A stretch of 64,000 nucleotides of DNA. Origin: Flavobacterium luteolum (lineage in GTDB: Bacteria > Bacteroidota > Bacteroidia > Flavobacteriales > Flavobacteriaceae). Each line of letters starts with the position of its first letter. Position 1 is the first letter of the stretch. A program made the position numbers and the translations under genes. The notes under the pieces are model-generated. The model was not told the DNA's origin. It ran no database searches and saw nothing but the letters and a program-made list of their open reading frames with translations. The stretch covers positions 2,046,001 to 2,110,000 of the forward strand of contig NZ_CP114286.1 of assembly GCF_027111275.1 (NCBI RefSeq), in the 5' to 3' direction. Of the stretch, positions 35,212-44,270 are shown one piece after another.

Positions 35212-37083
35212 TTACCTTCCCATATAAATCAAAAGAACGGAAATATCGCTTGGCGATACTCCGCTGATTCTTGAAGCTTGAGAAATGGTTACAGGACGAA
35301 TCTTGCTTAATTTCTGTTTTGCTTCAATCGACATTGATTTGATTTTGTTGTAATCAAAATTATCCGGGATTTTTACTTCTTCCAAGCGATTTAGTTTATC
35401 TGCATTATTTCTTTCTTTTTCGATATAACCAGAATATTTTACTTGAATTACTGCCTGCTCTACAATTTCTTCATCCAGATTATTTTCTTCAATATAAGCT
35501 GAAACCTTTTCAAATTTCAACATATCCTCCAATTCAATCTGTGGACGAGAAAAAATCTTGAACATTTTATCTCCTTGCGAAATCGGAGCAGATTCTTTTG
35601 CCTCCAAAATAGGATTGGTTTCTGCAATACTTACACTTGTTTCTTTAAAGAATTGAACCATCTTTTCAGATTCGTTTAATTTCTTTTCCATTCTGCGTAA
35701 ACGATCTTCAGAAGCTAAACCAATTTCATATGACATTGGAGTCAATCTGAAATCGGCATTATCCTGACGCAACAAAGTTCTATACTCTGCTCTTGATGTA
35801 AACATACGATACGGTTCTTCTGTTCCTTTCGTAATTAAATCATCAATTAGAACTCCAATGTACGCTTCGTCACGTTTTAAAATCAATGGATCTTTTTCAT
35901 GCACTTTTAAATGCGCGTTTATTCCAGCCATCAAACCTTGAGAAGCTGCTTCTTCATATCCTGTCGTTCCGTTAATTTGTCCCGCAAAATATAAACCTTC
36001 AACCAACTTCGTTTCTAAAGTATGTTTCAATTGCGTTGGCGGAAAGAAATCATATTCGATTGCATAACCCGGTCTAAAGAATTTCACATTTTCAAAACCT
36101 GCTACAGAACGAAGCGCTTTAAATTGAATATCCTCTGGAAGCGAAGTTGAAAATCCGTTTACATAAACTTCGCAAGTATTCCATCCTTCTGGCTCAACAA
36201 ATAATTGGTGACGCTCTTTATCTGCAAAACGATTTATTTTATCTTCAATAGACGGACAATATCTTGGTCCTAAACTTTTAATTCTTCCGTTGAACATTGG
36301 AGAACGATCAAAACCTTCTCTCAAAATATCATGAACATTCAAAGAAGTGTACGTCATGTAACAAGAACGCTGATGCGTTAATGGAGCGGTCACATCAGAA
36401 TAAGAAAACTTAGCTGGCTTCGCATCTCCTTTTTCTTCATTCATTTTAGAATAATCCAAAGAACGCCCATCTACTCGAGGTGGCGTTCCTGTTTTCATTC
36501 TTCCAGCTTCAAAACCTGCTTTGATCAAATCTTCGGTAATTCCGGTTGCAGCGCTTTCTCCTGCTCTACCTCCTCCGAATTGTTTTTCACCAATATGAAT
36601 TAAACCATTCAAAAAAGTACCATTCGTCAAAACCACAGATTTAGAACGAATCTCCACACCAAGCGAAGTTCTAATTCCTTTTATCTTTCCATCTTCAATA
36701 ATCAATCCTTTAACCATCTCTTGATAAAAATCAAGATTTGGAGTTGCCTCCAACATCATTCTCCATTCTTCTGCAAAACGCATTCTATCACTTTGAACTC
36801 TCGGCGACCACATTGCAGGTCCTTTTGATTTGTTCAGCATCTTGAACTGAATCGCAGTTTTATCTGAAACAATTCCTGAATACCCACCAAGCGCATCAAT
36901 TTCACGAACAATCTGTCCTTTTGCAATTCCACCCATCGCAGGATTACAAGACATCTGTGCTATGTTCTGCAAACTCATTGTAACCAATAAAGTTTTCGAT
37001 CCCAAATTTGCAGCCGCAGCCGCAGCTTCAGAACCAGCATGGCCTGCACCAACCACAATAACATCGTATTCTTCTAAAAACAT
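35212..37083 (-). CDS. mnmG: tRNA uridine-34 carboxymethylaminomethyl synthesis enzyme MnmG (GidA)
   Basis: 623 residues, full length. FAD-binding GAGHAGSEAAAAAANLG lies at about 12-28, followed by SCNPAMGGIAKGQIVREIDA, FLNGLIHIGEKQFGGGRAGE, RCPS-type PRYCPSIEDKI and YFAGQINGTTGYEEAASQG, all MnmG signatures. The C-terminal helical domain (YSGYIEKERNNADKL, then ASRISGVSPSDISVLLIYMG) contacts MnmE. With MnmE it modifies the wobble uridine of several tRNAs. Neither mnmE nor parA/parB is in the window. It sits inside the parS-like cluster, consistent with the frequent location of gidA near chromosome origins. Confidence 0.96.
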   Translation of the reverse strand: MFLEEYDVIVVGAGHAGSEAAAAAANLGSKTLLVTMSLQNIAQMSCNPAMGGIAKGQIVREIDALGGYSGIVSDKTAIQFKMLNKSKGPAMWSPRVQSDRMRFAEEWRMMLEATPNLDFYQEMVKGLIIEDGKIKGIRTSLGVEIRSKSVVLTNGTFLNGLIHIGEKQFGGGRAGESAATGITEDLIKAGFEAGRMKTGTPPRVDGRSLDYSKMNEEKGDAKPAKFSYSDVTAPLTHQRSCYMTYTSLNVHDILREGFDRSPMFNGRIKSLGPRYCPSIEDKINRFADKERHQLFVEPEGWNTCEVYVNGFSTSLPEDIQFKALRSVAGFENVKFFRPGYAIEYDFFPPTQLKHTLETKLVEGLYFAGQINGTTGYEEAASQGLMAGINAHLKVHEKDPLILKRDEAYIGVLIDDLITKGTEEPYRMFTSRAEYRTLLRQDNADFRLTPMSYEIGLASEDRLRRMEKKLNESEKMVQFFKETSVSIAETNPILEAKESAPISQGDKMFKIFSRPQIELEDMLKFEKVSAYIEENNLDEEIVEQAVIQVKYSGYIEKERNNADKLNRLEEVKIPDNFDYNKIKSMSIEAKQKLSKIRPVTISQASRISGVSPSDISVLLIYMGR

Positions 37084-37103
37084 TTTGTTTTATTATTCTC
37101 CAA

Positions 37104-37121
37104 AAACCGCTAACGCGGTTT
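37104..37121 (-). terminator. Terminator-like hairpin in front of mnmG
   Basis: On the minus strand GAAACCGC-GTTA-GCGGTTTTT forms a stem of seven pairs followed by a T run, ending about 20 bases before the mnmG ATG. It could block transcription from ybeY through the parS cluster into mnmG, or act as an attenuator in the mnmG leader. Confidence 0.4.
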
Positions 37122-37170
37122 CTAGAATTACATTTATATTTTTCTTGTTCCACGTGGAACTTTTATTTTT

Positions 37171-37222
37171 GTTTCAGGTTTCAAGTTTCAGGTTTCAAGT
37201 TCAAACTGAAACCTGCAAACTG
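37171..37222. repeat. Heptamer array, GTTTCAR type, in the parS cluster
   Basis: Seven 7-base steps: GTTTCAG GTTTCAA twice, then GTTCAAA CTGAAAC CTGCAAA. The left part is complementary to the right part (TTTCAGG with CCTGAAA-like units), so the array can fold. Confidence 0.7.
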
Positions 37223-37275
37223 ATATCTTCAAATTCGAAAACAAATAAAAACGTTTCACGTTTTTTTTTTAAAAC

Positions 37276-37400
37276 AGAACTTTCAAATAGAACTTTCAAA
37301 TAGAACTTTCAAATCAGAACTCCGAAACAGAATCTTCATAATAAATATTTCACGTGAAACATTTCTAAACTTCTATTCTAAACTTCTATTCTAAACTTCC
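37276..37400. repeat. Two different 13-bp tandem repeats in the parS cluster
   Basis: AGAACTTTCAAAT occurs three times in tandem (37276-37314). CTAAACTTCTATT occurs twice with a partial third copy (37365-37400). Both have a 13-base period but unrelated sequence, and they flank the parS-like site at 37347. Confidence 0.85.
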
Positions 37401-37643
37401 AAAGAACATTTTAAAATCATGTTCCACGTGAAACATCTATTCTTTTTCTTTTAAATTCAAATTTAAAAAATCGTTCCACGTGGAACGATTTAATCTTTTA
37501 TTCAAATTCTTTACATTAACGTTCCACGTGGAACGCTTTAAATTCTTTTATTCTCTTCAGATATGTTTCACGTGGAACGTTACAAAAATTTAAAAACCGA
37601 AACGTTTCACGTGGAACATATCTATTAAAAAGATGTTTAATTA

Positions 37644-38060
37644 CTATTCCACGTGAAACATCTTCATTTTCTCTTCTTCTTTCTGTCTCATTAATTGAGC
37701 TTCTTCCTCTGACTTATCTTTGTATCCACAGTAATGTAGTATACCATGAGATAGCACTCTTTTAAGTTCTTCAGCAAATGAAACATTGAAGTCTTTTGCA
37801 TTATCTGCAATGCGTTCTACAGAAACAAAAATATCTCCATTTAACTCGTTACCAACTGAATAATCAAAACTAATTATATCAGTTAAAGTGTCGTGATCTA
37901 AATATTCAACATTGATTTTATGAAGATACTCATCATCACAAAATATATAATTGATTTCTCCTTCGTTCTTATTTTCAGAAACAATTACAGCACTTAGCCA
38001 GTCACTAAAAACCTGCTCGTCTCCTAAAGTAAAATCTGTTTCGTAATTAAAATTTATCAT
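37644..38060 (-). CDS. ybeY: rRNA maturation endoribonuclease YbeY
   Basis: 138 residues, normal length. The metal site is LSHGILHYCGYKD (about 109-121). The usual pattern is HGxLHLxGYDH; the first two histidines are present but the third is not at its usual place, where GYKD reads KD for DH. DTLTDIISFDY and LNGDIFVSVERIADNA are the other family blocks. YbeY trims and quality-controls 16S rRNA and 70S ribosomes. It overlaps the DUF4175 gene by four bases (ATGA), so the two are probably coupled. The last codons, Phe-His-Val-Glu-stop, are themselves a parS-like site. Confidence 0.9.
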   Translation of the reverse strand: MINFNYETDFTLGDEQVFSDWLSAVIVSENKNEGEINYIFCDDEYLHKINVEYLDHDTLTDIISFDYSVGNELNGDIFVSVERIADNAKDFNVSFAEELKRVLSHGILHYCGYKDKSEEEAQLMRQKEEEKMKMFHVE

Positions 38061-41000
38061 TTTGTATTAAAGTATTCTTGAACTTTTTGATTAAAATTCG
38101 AGCGCAAAGGTAGTGATTGTCTGTTTAATATCTCTACACTGTTTAAATATTCCAATAACGAACTAGGCAAAGCATTGGAACGATTAGTAAATTCAGTCTT
38201 ATTAGTTTCAGATTGTCTTTGTGTATCTTGGCCTTGTTGCTGAACTGCGTTGTTTAATTTCCATAATTCTTGCTGGATGTTTAAGATACGTTGCAGGTTC
38301 TCATTCTTGAAACCTTTATTCAAAATTTGCTTTTCAGATTGTTTCATTTGGTCTATCACAGATTTCCCTTGAGAATCTAAACCTTTCTTTGCTAATTCTT
38401 TTTGAAGCGCTTCTCTAAGTTTAACTTGCTCTTTATAAATCTCCATTATAGCTTCTGCATCTCCTTCTCCATCTTCACCTTCATTGCCTTTTTGTTCTCC
38501 TTTTCCATTCTTACCATCTTTACCAGAAGAACCTTTATCTCCACTTTTATTTCCTTGTCCTTCTTTACCCTGCCCGTCTTTTCCTTGACCAGACTTTCCA
38601 TCTTTTCCTTCTCCAGGTTTATCTCCAGGTTGTTGACCAGGTTTCATACCTTCTTTCATCTTATCGGCAAGTCCCTTTTGTTTCTGAATAATATCTGGTA
38701 ATTGCATTCCTTGTCCGTCTCCAGGTTTAGGTTTTCCAGCTCCGGGTTTAGGCATAGACATCTGCATATTATTTAATAAATCACTTAAGAAATCTGCTAA
38801 CTTATTGGCAGATGAAACCGCATATTGCTGGTGTGAAACACCTCTAGGAATCTGAACATCCGTTAAAGTTTCAATCGCCTTGTCCATGTTGTATTGAACG
38901 TTTCCAATTTCTTTAGTAACATCTTCTGCTACCTTTGGGTTACGTAATGAAAGTGCAAACAAACTGTCATCAACATGTCTAAACTGCTGTTTCAAATTCT
39001 GTTGAATCTTGATGTTTTTTGTAAATGTAGAAGAACCCAATTTCATTGCTTTGAACTGTTTCATCACATCTTCTTGCGACAAAGAATAAGCTAAAAGATT
39101 ATCTAAAATTTGACGAAGCATTGCTACATCTTCTTCTAATTGCTCTTGTTCTCCACCTTCCATTTCGCTCTGCATTTCCTGAGCCATAGACTTCATTTTC
39201 TTCGCTGCGCTTTTCTGTTTTGGCTTAGCAGCAGAAGTGTTCTTTTTGCTCAATTCTTCTGAAGCTTTATTAAGATCATTGTCTAGATCCTTCTCTTTTG
39301 AAGCATCAGATGGAATATCTAAAGGTTTCTTTAAAGTCTTATTTTCTTCTTTCAAATCTTTTAAATCTTCCTGAATCTTATCAAAAGATTTATTAATTTC
39401 ATCCTGCTTCTCTTTCGTATTTTCTTTCTCTTTACTTGATAACTGTTCCTGTTGTTCTGACAGTTTATTTAGTTTCTCAGCAACCTGCTCTGCTTTCTTT
39501 GAAACATAAAAACGTTTGGTCAACTCAACCAATTGTTCTAAATTACGAGATTGGTTTTTACTGATTTGTTTGAACTTTTCCATCTTATCAAACAGTTCTT
39601 CACTGTTTAATTTATCGTTTAAGTTCTTCAATTCATCTAACAATTTCTGATTCTTTTCAAGATCTTTCTGTGCATTATCTAAACGCTTTTGCAAATCATC
39701 AGCTGTTTTATCTTTCTTATCATCTTTGAATTTATCTAAGTTCTGGTTCATTTTCTCAGAAAACTGTTTCATCATTTCGTCTTGCTGTTTCTGACGTTTG
39801 ATAAAATCATTGATCTTCTGCTGATCTTTAAACTCTAAATTATCTTTTTCTTTTCCTGTATTCTGAAGCTTATCCATTTCTGAAATCTGCTTCGTTTGGT
39901 TCTTCAAAGATTTAGATAAACTATTAATGTTTTGATTCTGCTGTTGTAATTCCTGATCTTGAATTTCATCTGTTGTAGCTACACGATCTGAAAACGTAGA
40001 AGACTTTGTACTCTTAAAACCATGTGGTGCATCGTTATCAAAAACCTCAAAATAGTATTCATATGAAACACCTTCTTCTACAGGAAGGTTACTTGGAAAA
40101 TTAAAAACAAACTGATCGAATACTCCAGCCTTAACAGGAATGTTTCCACGCTTTGCAGATTGTGGTTTGTTACGCTCGTAATACACAATTTGTAATTTAG
40201 AAAGTCCATAATCATCACCTAATCTTCCTAGAATATAGTTCTTATCTAGCTTCAAACTATCAGGCGCAGGACCAACATTGATAGTTGGAAACTGATCTTT
40301 GATTACAGAGAGCTGATAATCGAGTTTTTCGTAGTTTTTAACCTTATCGTTAGACGTAAGAATTTGATATTCTGTATTTTGACTAATATTTTTACTAAAT
40401 TTAAAGTCATTTTCAACCTTATTGAACTTAAATACTTCATTATCTCTTTTCCATGCTACTTCCTGTGTAGATTTGGTATTCATTTTCCAAGTTACAGTCG
40501 TTCCTTCTGGTACAATTGCATTTCCAGTTCCTTGAATTATTTCTGATTTTTTCTTTAGATAAGAAGGAAAATTCAAAACCATTTCGAAGTTTGCAATTGA
40601 CGGAACTGTGATTACTTTCAATTCGTATTCTTCTGAAACAACAGAATTTCCTTCAAAAGAAAATTGAATATTCTCAGTTGGTTTCTCCACGTTAAATTCA
40701 AACTTTCCAGGTTGAGAAGATTCCATAAAATAGCTTTCATTTCCAATATGAATCATAACATTCTCAGGAACTACATTTCCAACAGATTCCATTTTGATAA
40801 CGAAATCTTTATTTTGTTCAGCTTGCAAATTCGAATTCAAAACCACAAACTTAAAAGGAGCTGGTGGTAAAAATGCAGAATTAAAATGCACTACTCTATT
40901 CAAACTTTGAGAAATAATATTGCTATTTCCAGAAATATAAAACACTGCAAAAAGTAAAATTGGAACTAAAGCTAATGGCAAGTATTTTTTGTTAGCTTTA

Positions 41001-41443
41001 AAATTGATAGCATTTCCAAATGGAATTGGTTGTAAAGAATTTGCTTTTTGCTCAATTGAAGCCAAAACCAATTCTGAACTTTCAGTATTATTTTCAGAAG
41101 ACAATTGCAAAAAGTTAGTTAGCTTGTCGCTCACTTCTGTGAAATGATTTCCAATAATTTTAGAAGCTTGAGTATAATCAATTCCCTTTTGAAGTTTGAA
41201 TAATTTAAACAATGGGAAGATAATTAAACGGACCAAAAGGAAAACTTCAACTCCAATAAATAACCAAAATAGAAAAGTTCTTCCCAAAGGTTTCAACCAA
41301 AGAAAGTACTCTACAAAAAGCGTAAATAGAAAATATAATAACCCAAAACCAGTAAAAAGTAATATCCCTTTTATCAGTTCGTTGGTATAATATTTCTTAA
41401 TGAAAGCTTCTAACTTTTGATATATAGCAGATGATGTTTTCAA
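38057..41443 (-). CDS. DUF4175 family large membrane-anchored coiled-coil protein
   Basis: 1128 residues. Two hydrophobic helices near the N-terminus (GILLFTGFGLLYFLFTLFVE and TFLFWLFIGVEVFLLVRLII) and a third at about 150-170 (YLPLALVPILLFAVFYIS) anchor it. A beta-rich extracytoplasmic part follows to about 480. Then comes a long charged coiled coil (QELQQQNQNINSLSKSLKNQ to about 760), and a low-complexity G/K/Q/D stretch at about 915-985 (GKDGKSGQGKDGQGKEGQ). This matches the Bacteroidota DUF4175 layout. Function is not established. It is divergent from gltX and feeds into ybeY. Confidence 0.82.
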   Translation of the reverse strand: MKTSSAIYQKLEAFIKKYYTNELIKGILLFTGFGLLYFLFTLFVEYFLWLKPLGRTFLFWLFIGVEVFLLVRLIIFPLFKLFKLQKGIDYTQASKIIGNHFTEVSDKLTNFLQLSSENNTESSELVLASIEQKANSLQPIPFGNAINFKANKKYLPLALVPILLFAVFYISGNSNIISQSLNRVVHFNSAFLPPAPFKFVVLNSNLQAEQNKDFVIKMESVGNVVPENVMIHIGNESYFMESSQPGKFEFNVEKPTENIQFSFEGNSVVSEEYELKVITVPSIANFEMVLNFPSYLKKKSEIIQGTGNAIVPEGTTVTWKMNTKSTQEVAWKRDNEVFKFNKVENDFKFSKNISQNTEYQILTSNDKVKNYEKLDYQLSVIKDQFPTINVGPAPDSLKLDKNYILGRLGDDYGLSKLQIVYYERNKPQSAKRGNIPVKAGVFDQFVFNFPSNLPVEEGVSYEYYFEVFDNDAPHGFKSTKSSTFSDRVATTDEIQDQELQQQNQNINSLSKSLKNQTKQISEMDKLQNTGKEKDNLEFKDQQKINDFIKRQKQQDEMMKQFSEKMNQNLDKFKDDKKDKTADDLQKRLDNAQKDLEKNQKLLDELKNLNDKLNSEELFDKMEKFKQISKNQSRNLEQLVELTKRFYVSKKAEQVAEKLNKLSEQQEQLSSKEKENTKEKQDEINKSFDKIQEDLKDLKEENKTLKKPLDIPSDASKEKDLDNDLNKASEELSKKNTSAAKPKQKSAAKKMKSMAQEMQSEMEGGEQEQLEEDVAMLRQILDNLLAYSLSQEDVMKQFKAMKLGSSTFTKNIKIQQNLKQQFRHVDDSLFALSLRNPKVAEDVTKEIGNVQYNMDKAIETLTDVQIPRGVSHQQYAVSSANKLADFLSDLLNNMQMSMPKPGAGKPKPGDGQGMQLPDIIQKQKGLADKMKEGMKPGQQPGDKPGEGKDGKSGQGKDGQGKEGQGNKSGDKGSSGKDGKNGKGEQKGNEGEDGEGDAEAIMEIYKEQVKLREALQKELAKKGLDSQGKSVIDQMKQSEKQILNKGFKNENLQRILNIQQELWKLNNAVQQQGQDTQRQSETNKTEFTNRSNALPSSLLEYLNSVEILNRQSLPLRSNFNQKVQEYFNTK

Positions 41444-41501
41444 AATTAAATCTGTTTTAATTATAACCTATAAAAGTAGTAATTATAACAATAAGTCTGA
41501 A

Positions 41502-41575
41502 AGTCAAAAGTCGAAAGTCAAAAGTTTAGCACACAGCTAAAAACCTTTCAAACTTTCGACTTTTGGCTTTTGACT
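41502..41575. repeat. Heptamer array, AGTCAAA type, as an inverted repeat upstream of gltX
   Basis: The left arm reads AGTCAAA AGTCGAA AGTCAAA AGTTT (41502-41527). The right arm (41550-41575) is its reverse complement at 23 of 26 positions; all three differences allow G-U pairing. The right arm holds the -33 box of gltX. Confidence 0.8.
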
Positions 41576-41590
41576 AATATCGTATCTTTG
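41562..41590 (+). promoter_or_regulatory. Promoter of gltX
   Basis: TTTG (41562-41565), 17 bases, TATCTTTG (41583-41590), an exact -7 match; the ATG follows 18 bases later. The -33 box lies in the right arm of the heptamer inverted repeat. Confidence 0.65.
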
Positions 41591-41608
41591 CAACAAAATT
41601 TTAAACAA

Positions 41609-43114
41609 ATGTCAAAGCAAGTTCGTGTGCGTTTTGCACCAAGTCCGACTGGACCGTTACATATTGGCGGAGTTCGTACTGCCTTATTTAATTATTTATT
41701 TGCAAAGAAACATAATGGTGTTTTTTATCTGAGAATTGAAGATACAGATCAGACTCGTTTTGTTCCAGGTGCAGAGGCTTACATTATGGAAGCTCTTGAA
41801 TGGTTAGGAATTGCTCCTGAAGAAACAGTTGGAAAAAATGAAAAATTTGGTCCATACAGACAAAGCGAACGTAAAGATTTATACCAGCAATATGCAGATC
41901 AATTGATCAATTCTGGTTGGGCATATTATGCTTTTGATACTCCGGAAGCTTTGGATGCACATAGAAAACAACACGAAGCTGAAGGAAAAACATTTATTTA
42001 CAATCACCACAATCGTGAAAAGTTAGATACCTCTTTAGTAATTTCTGCAGAAGAAACTGCTAAAAGAATTGCAAATGGAGAACATTATGTAATCCGTTTT
42101 AAAACTCCTGTTGATGAAACTTTGCATTTGAAAGATATCATTCGTGGAGATGTTAAGTTTGAAACTAATCTTTTGGATGATAAAGTTCTTTTCAAAAGTG
42201 ACGGAATGCCAACTTACCATTTAGCCAATATTGTGGATGATCATTTGATGGAAACTTCACACGTAATTCGTGGTGAAGAATGGTTGCCTTCTATGCCACT
42301 TCACGTTTTATTATACAAAGCATTTGGTTGGGAAGCTCCAGAATTTGCACATTTACCTTTGATTTTAAAACCAGTTGGAAATGGAAAATTATCAAAAAGA
42401 GATGGAGACAAAATGGGATTTCCAGTATTTCCATTAGAATGGAAAACTGAAGAAGGAATTTCATCTGGTTATAGAGAAAAAGGATTTTTTCCAGAAGCAG
42501 TTGTAAACTTCTTAGCTTTACTTGGATGGAATGATGGAACTGATAAAGAATTATTTTCTTTAGAAGAATTAGCTGAATCTTTTGACTTAAATAGAGTTCA
42601 CAAAGCTGGAGCAAAATTTGATCCAGAGAAAAATAAATGGTTCAACCACCAATATTTAATAAAACAAAATGACGCAGATTTAGCAAAAACCTTCTCTCCT
42701 ATTTTAGAAGAAAAAGGCATTGATATTTCTAAATATGATCTAACTAGAATTGTTTCGTTGATTAAAGAAAGAGCAAATTTCGTTTCAGAATTTTGGGATT
42801 TGACAGATTTCTTTTTCCAAGCGCCAACATCTTATGATGAGAAAGCAAGCAAAAACTGGAAAGAAGAAACTCCTACTTTAATGCAGGAACTGATTTCTGT
42901 TTTAGAAAATATCGAAGATTTTACTTCTGCAAATATTGAAACAATCGTGAAAGATTGGTTAACTAAAAACGAAATCGGAATGGGTAAAGTAATGCAACCT
43001 TTCCGTCTAAGTTTGGTTGGAGCGCTTAAAGGTCCTCACCTATTTGACATTGTTGAAATTATTGGAAAAGAAGAAACTATTTCTAGAATTCAGAAAGCAA
43101 TTGAAACTTTATAA
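41609..43114 (+). CDS. gltX: Glutamate--tRNA ligase
   Basis: 501 residues from the ATG at 41609 (MSKQVRVRFAPSPTGPLHIG); a TTG-initiated extension from 41570 would overlap the promoter and is rejected. The HIGH motif is PLHIGGVRTALFNYLF (about 15-30) and the KMSKS equivalent is KLSKRDGDK (about 255). FVPGAEAYIMEALEWLGI and VDDHLMETSHVIRGEEWLPS are GluRS blocks. It charges tRNA-Glu. In bacteria lacking GlnRS it may also charge tRNA-Gln, but glnS is present here, so it is probably discriminating. Confidence 0.95.
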   Translation: MSKQVRVRFAPSPTGPLHIGGVRTALFNYLFAKKHNGVFYLRIEDTDQTRFVPGAEAYIMEALEWLGIAPEETVGKNEKFGPYRQSERKDLYQQYADQLINSGWAYYAFDTPEALDAHRKQHEAEGKTFIYNHHNREKLDTSLVISAEETAKRIANGEHYVIRFKTPVDETLHLKDIIRGDVKFETNLLDDKVLFKSDGMPTYHLANIVDDHLMETSHVIRGEEWLPSMPLHVLLYKAFGWEAPEFAHLPLILKPVGNGKLSKRDGDKMGFPVFPLEWKTEEGISSGYREKGFFPEAVVNFLALLGWNDGTDKELFSLEELAESFDLNRVHKAGAKFDPEKNKWFNHQYLIKQNDADLAKTFSPILEEKGIDISKYDLTRIVSLIKERANFVSEFWDLTDFFFQAPTSYDEKASKNWKEETPTLMQELISVLENIEDFTSANIETIVKDWLTKNEIGMGKVMQPFRLSLVGALKGPHLFDIVEIIGKEETISRIQKAIETL

Positions 43115-43136
43115 TTAAAATTTCATTTAAAAATAG

Positions 43137-43178
43137 AAACGCTAAGTAACATCACAAAAATGTTCTTAGCGTTTTTTT
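43137..43178 (+). terminator. Terminator of gltX
   Basis: AAACGCTAAG (43137-43146) pairs with CTTAGCGTTT (43165-43174), followed by a T run. Confidence 0.85.
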
Positions 43179-43248
43179 AATATTTGATAATTCCTTTTTA
43201 GAAGAATTTTCGTAATTTACCGAAATTCATAAATTAAACAAAATAACC

Positions 43249-44232
43249 ATGAGTACAGCATTTATTATCTTTTTAGTATTGGCATTCTTCATTTTCATGT
43301 CGTCTTTCTTTACTGTAAAACAGCAATCGTCTGTCATTATCGAACGATTTGGAAAATTTCAGAGTGTAAGAAATTCAGGATTACAACTTAAAATTCCGTT
43401 GGTTGACAGATTGGCCGGACGTGTAAATCTTAAAATTCAGCAACTAGATGTTATCATCGAAACTAAAACTAGAGACAACGTTTTTATTAAAATGAAAGTT
43501 TCTGTTCAGTTCAAAGTAATTCAAGAAAAAGTATATGAAGCATTTTACAAATTAGAATATCCGCACGATCAAATTACTTCTTACGTTTTTGATGTAGTTC
43601 GTGCCGAAGTTCCGAAACTAAAATTGGACGACGTTTTTGAAAGAAAAGATGATATCGCAGTTGCAGTAAAACGAGAATTGAACGAGGCAATGTCTACTTA
43701 CGGATATGATATCATCAATACTTTGGTTACTGATATTGATCCAGACATTCAGGTAAAAAATGCAATGAATAGAATCAATGCTGCGGATAGAGAAAAAACC
43801 GCCGCTGAGTTTGAAGCAGAAAGTTCAAGAATTAGAATCGTTGCTAAAGCAAAAGCTGAGGCAGAAAGCAAACGTTTACAAGGACAAGGTATTGCAGATC
43901 AGCGTCGTGAAATTGCAAGAGGTCTTGTAGAAAGTGTTGAAGTTTTGAACCAAGTTGGAATTAATTCTCAAGAAGCTTCTGCCCTAATTGTAGTTACACA
44001 ACATTATGATACTTTACAAGCAATTGGAGCTGACGCAAATTCTAATTTAATTTTACTTCCTAATTCTCCTCAAGCTGGTAGTGACATGTTAAATAATATG
44101 GTCGCATCATTTACTGCATCAAACCAAGTTGGCGAAATGATGAAAAAACATAATAAAAAAGTCGACAAATCAAAACCAATTCAGAGACAATCTGGTTATG
44201 AAGATGACATTCAACCGGAAGATCAACAATAA
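43249..44232 (+). CDS. SPFH/Band 7 (stomatin-like) membrane protein
   Basis: 327 residues. One N-terminal membrane helix (about 3-20, AFIIFLVLAFFIFMSSFF) precedes the SPFH domain: TVKQQSSVIIERFGKFQSVR, SGLQLKIPLVDRLAGRVNLK and TLVTDIDPDIQVKNAMNRIN. A coiled-coil stretch rich in A, E and K follows (AADREKTAAEFEAESSRIRI). This is the stomatin/HflK-type order. Such proteins assemble into large rings in membrane microdomains and often protect or regulate membrane proteases. It is flanked by terminators and stands alone; no NfeD-like partner adjoins. Confidence 0.9.
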   Translation: MSTAFIIFLVLAFFIFMSSFFTVKQQSSVIIERFGKFQSVRNSGLQLKIPLVDRLAGRVNLKIQQLDVIIETKTRDNVFIKMKVSVQFKVIQEKVYEAFYKLEYPHDQITSYVFDVVRAEVPKLKLDDVFERKDDIAVAVKRELNEAMSTYGYDIINTLVTDIDPDIQVKNAMNRINAADREKTAAEFEAESSRIRIVAKAKAEAESKRLQGQGIADQRREIARGLVESVEVLNQVGINSQEASALIVVTQHYDTLQAIGADANSNLILLPNSPQAGSDMLNNMVASFTASNQVGEMMKKHNKKVDKSKPIQRQSGYEDDIQPEDQQ

Positions 44233-44242
44233 TATAAAAATG

Positions 44243-44270
44243 AAAAAGAGGCTTAATCGCCTCTTTTTCT
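44243..44270. terminator. Bidirectional terminator overlapping a gene end
   Basis: AAAAAGAGGC (44243-44252) pairs with GCCTCTTTTT (44259-44268) around TTAATC. The loop holds the stop codon of the minus-strand gene ending at 44253, and one arm encodes its last residues. Confidence 0.8.

Larger units (their letters stand above)
37147..37659. other. Cluster of parS-like centromere sites between mnmG and ybeY
   Basis: Eight full 14-mers around CACGTG lie in 513 bases, at 37147, 37347, 37421, 37473, 37521, 37565, 37604 and 37646, with forms such as GTTCCACGTGGAAC, GTTTCACGTGGAAC, GTTCCACGTGAAAC and ATTTCACGTGAAAC; a half site GTTTCACGT starts near 37253. These match the parS consensus bound by ParB/Spo0J; the perfect GTTCCACGTGGAAC core is as in Pseudomonas parS. 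The last site lies within the final codons of ybeY. The gap holds no gene; mnmG and ybeY face the same way. Confidence 0.82.
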
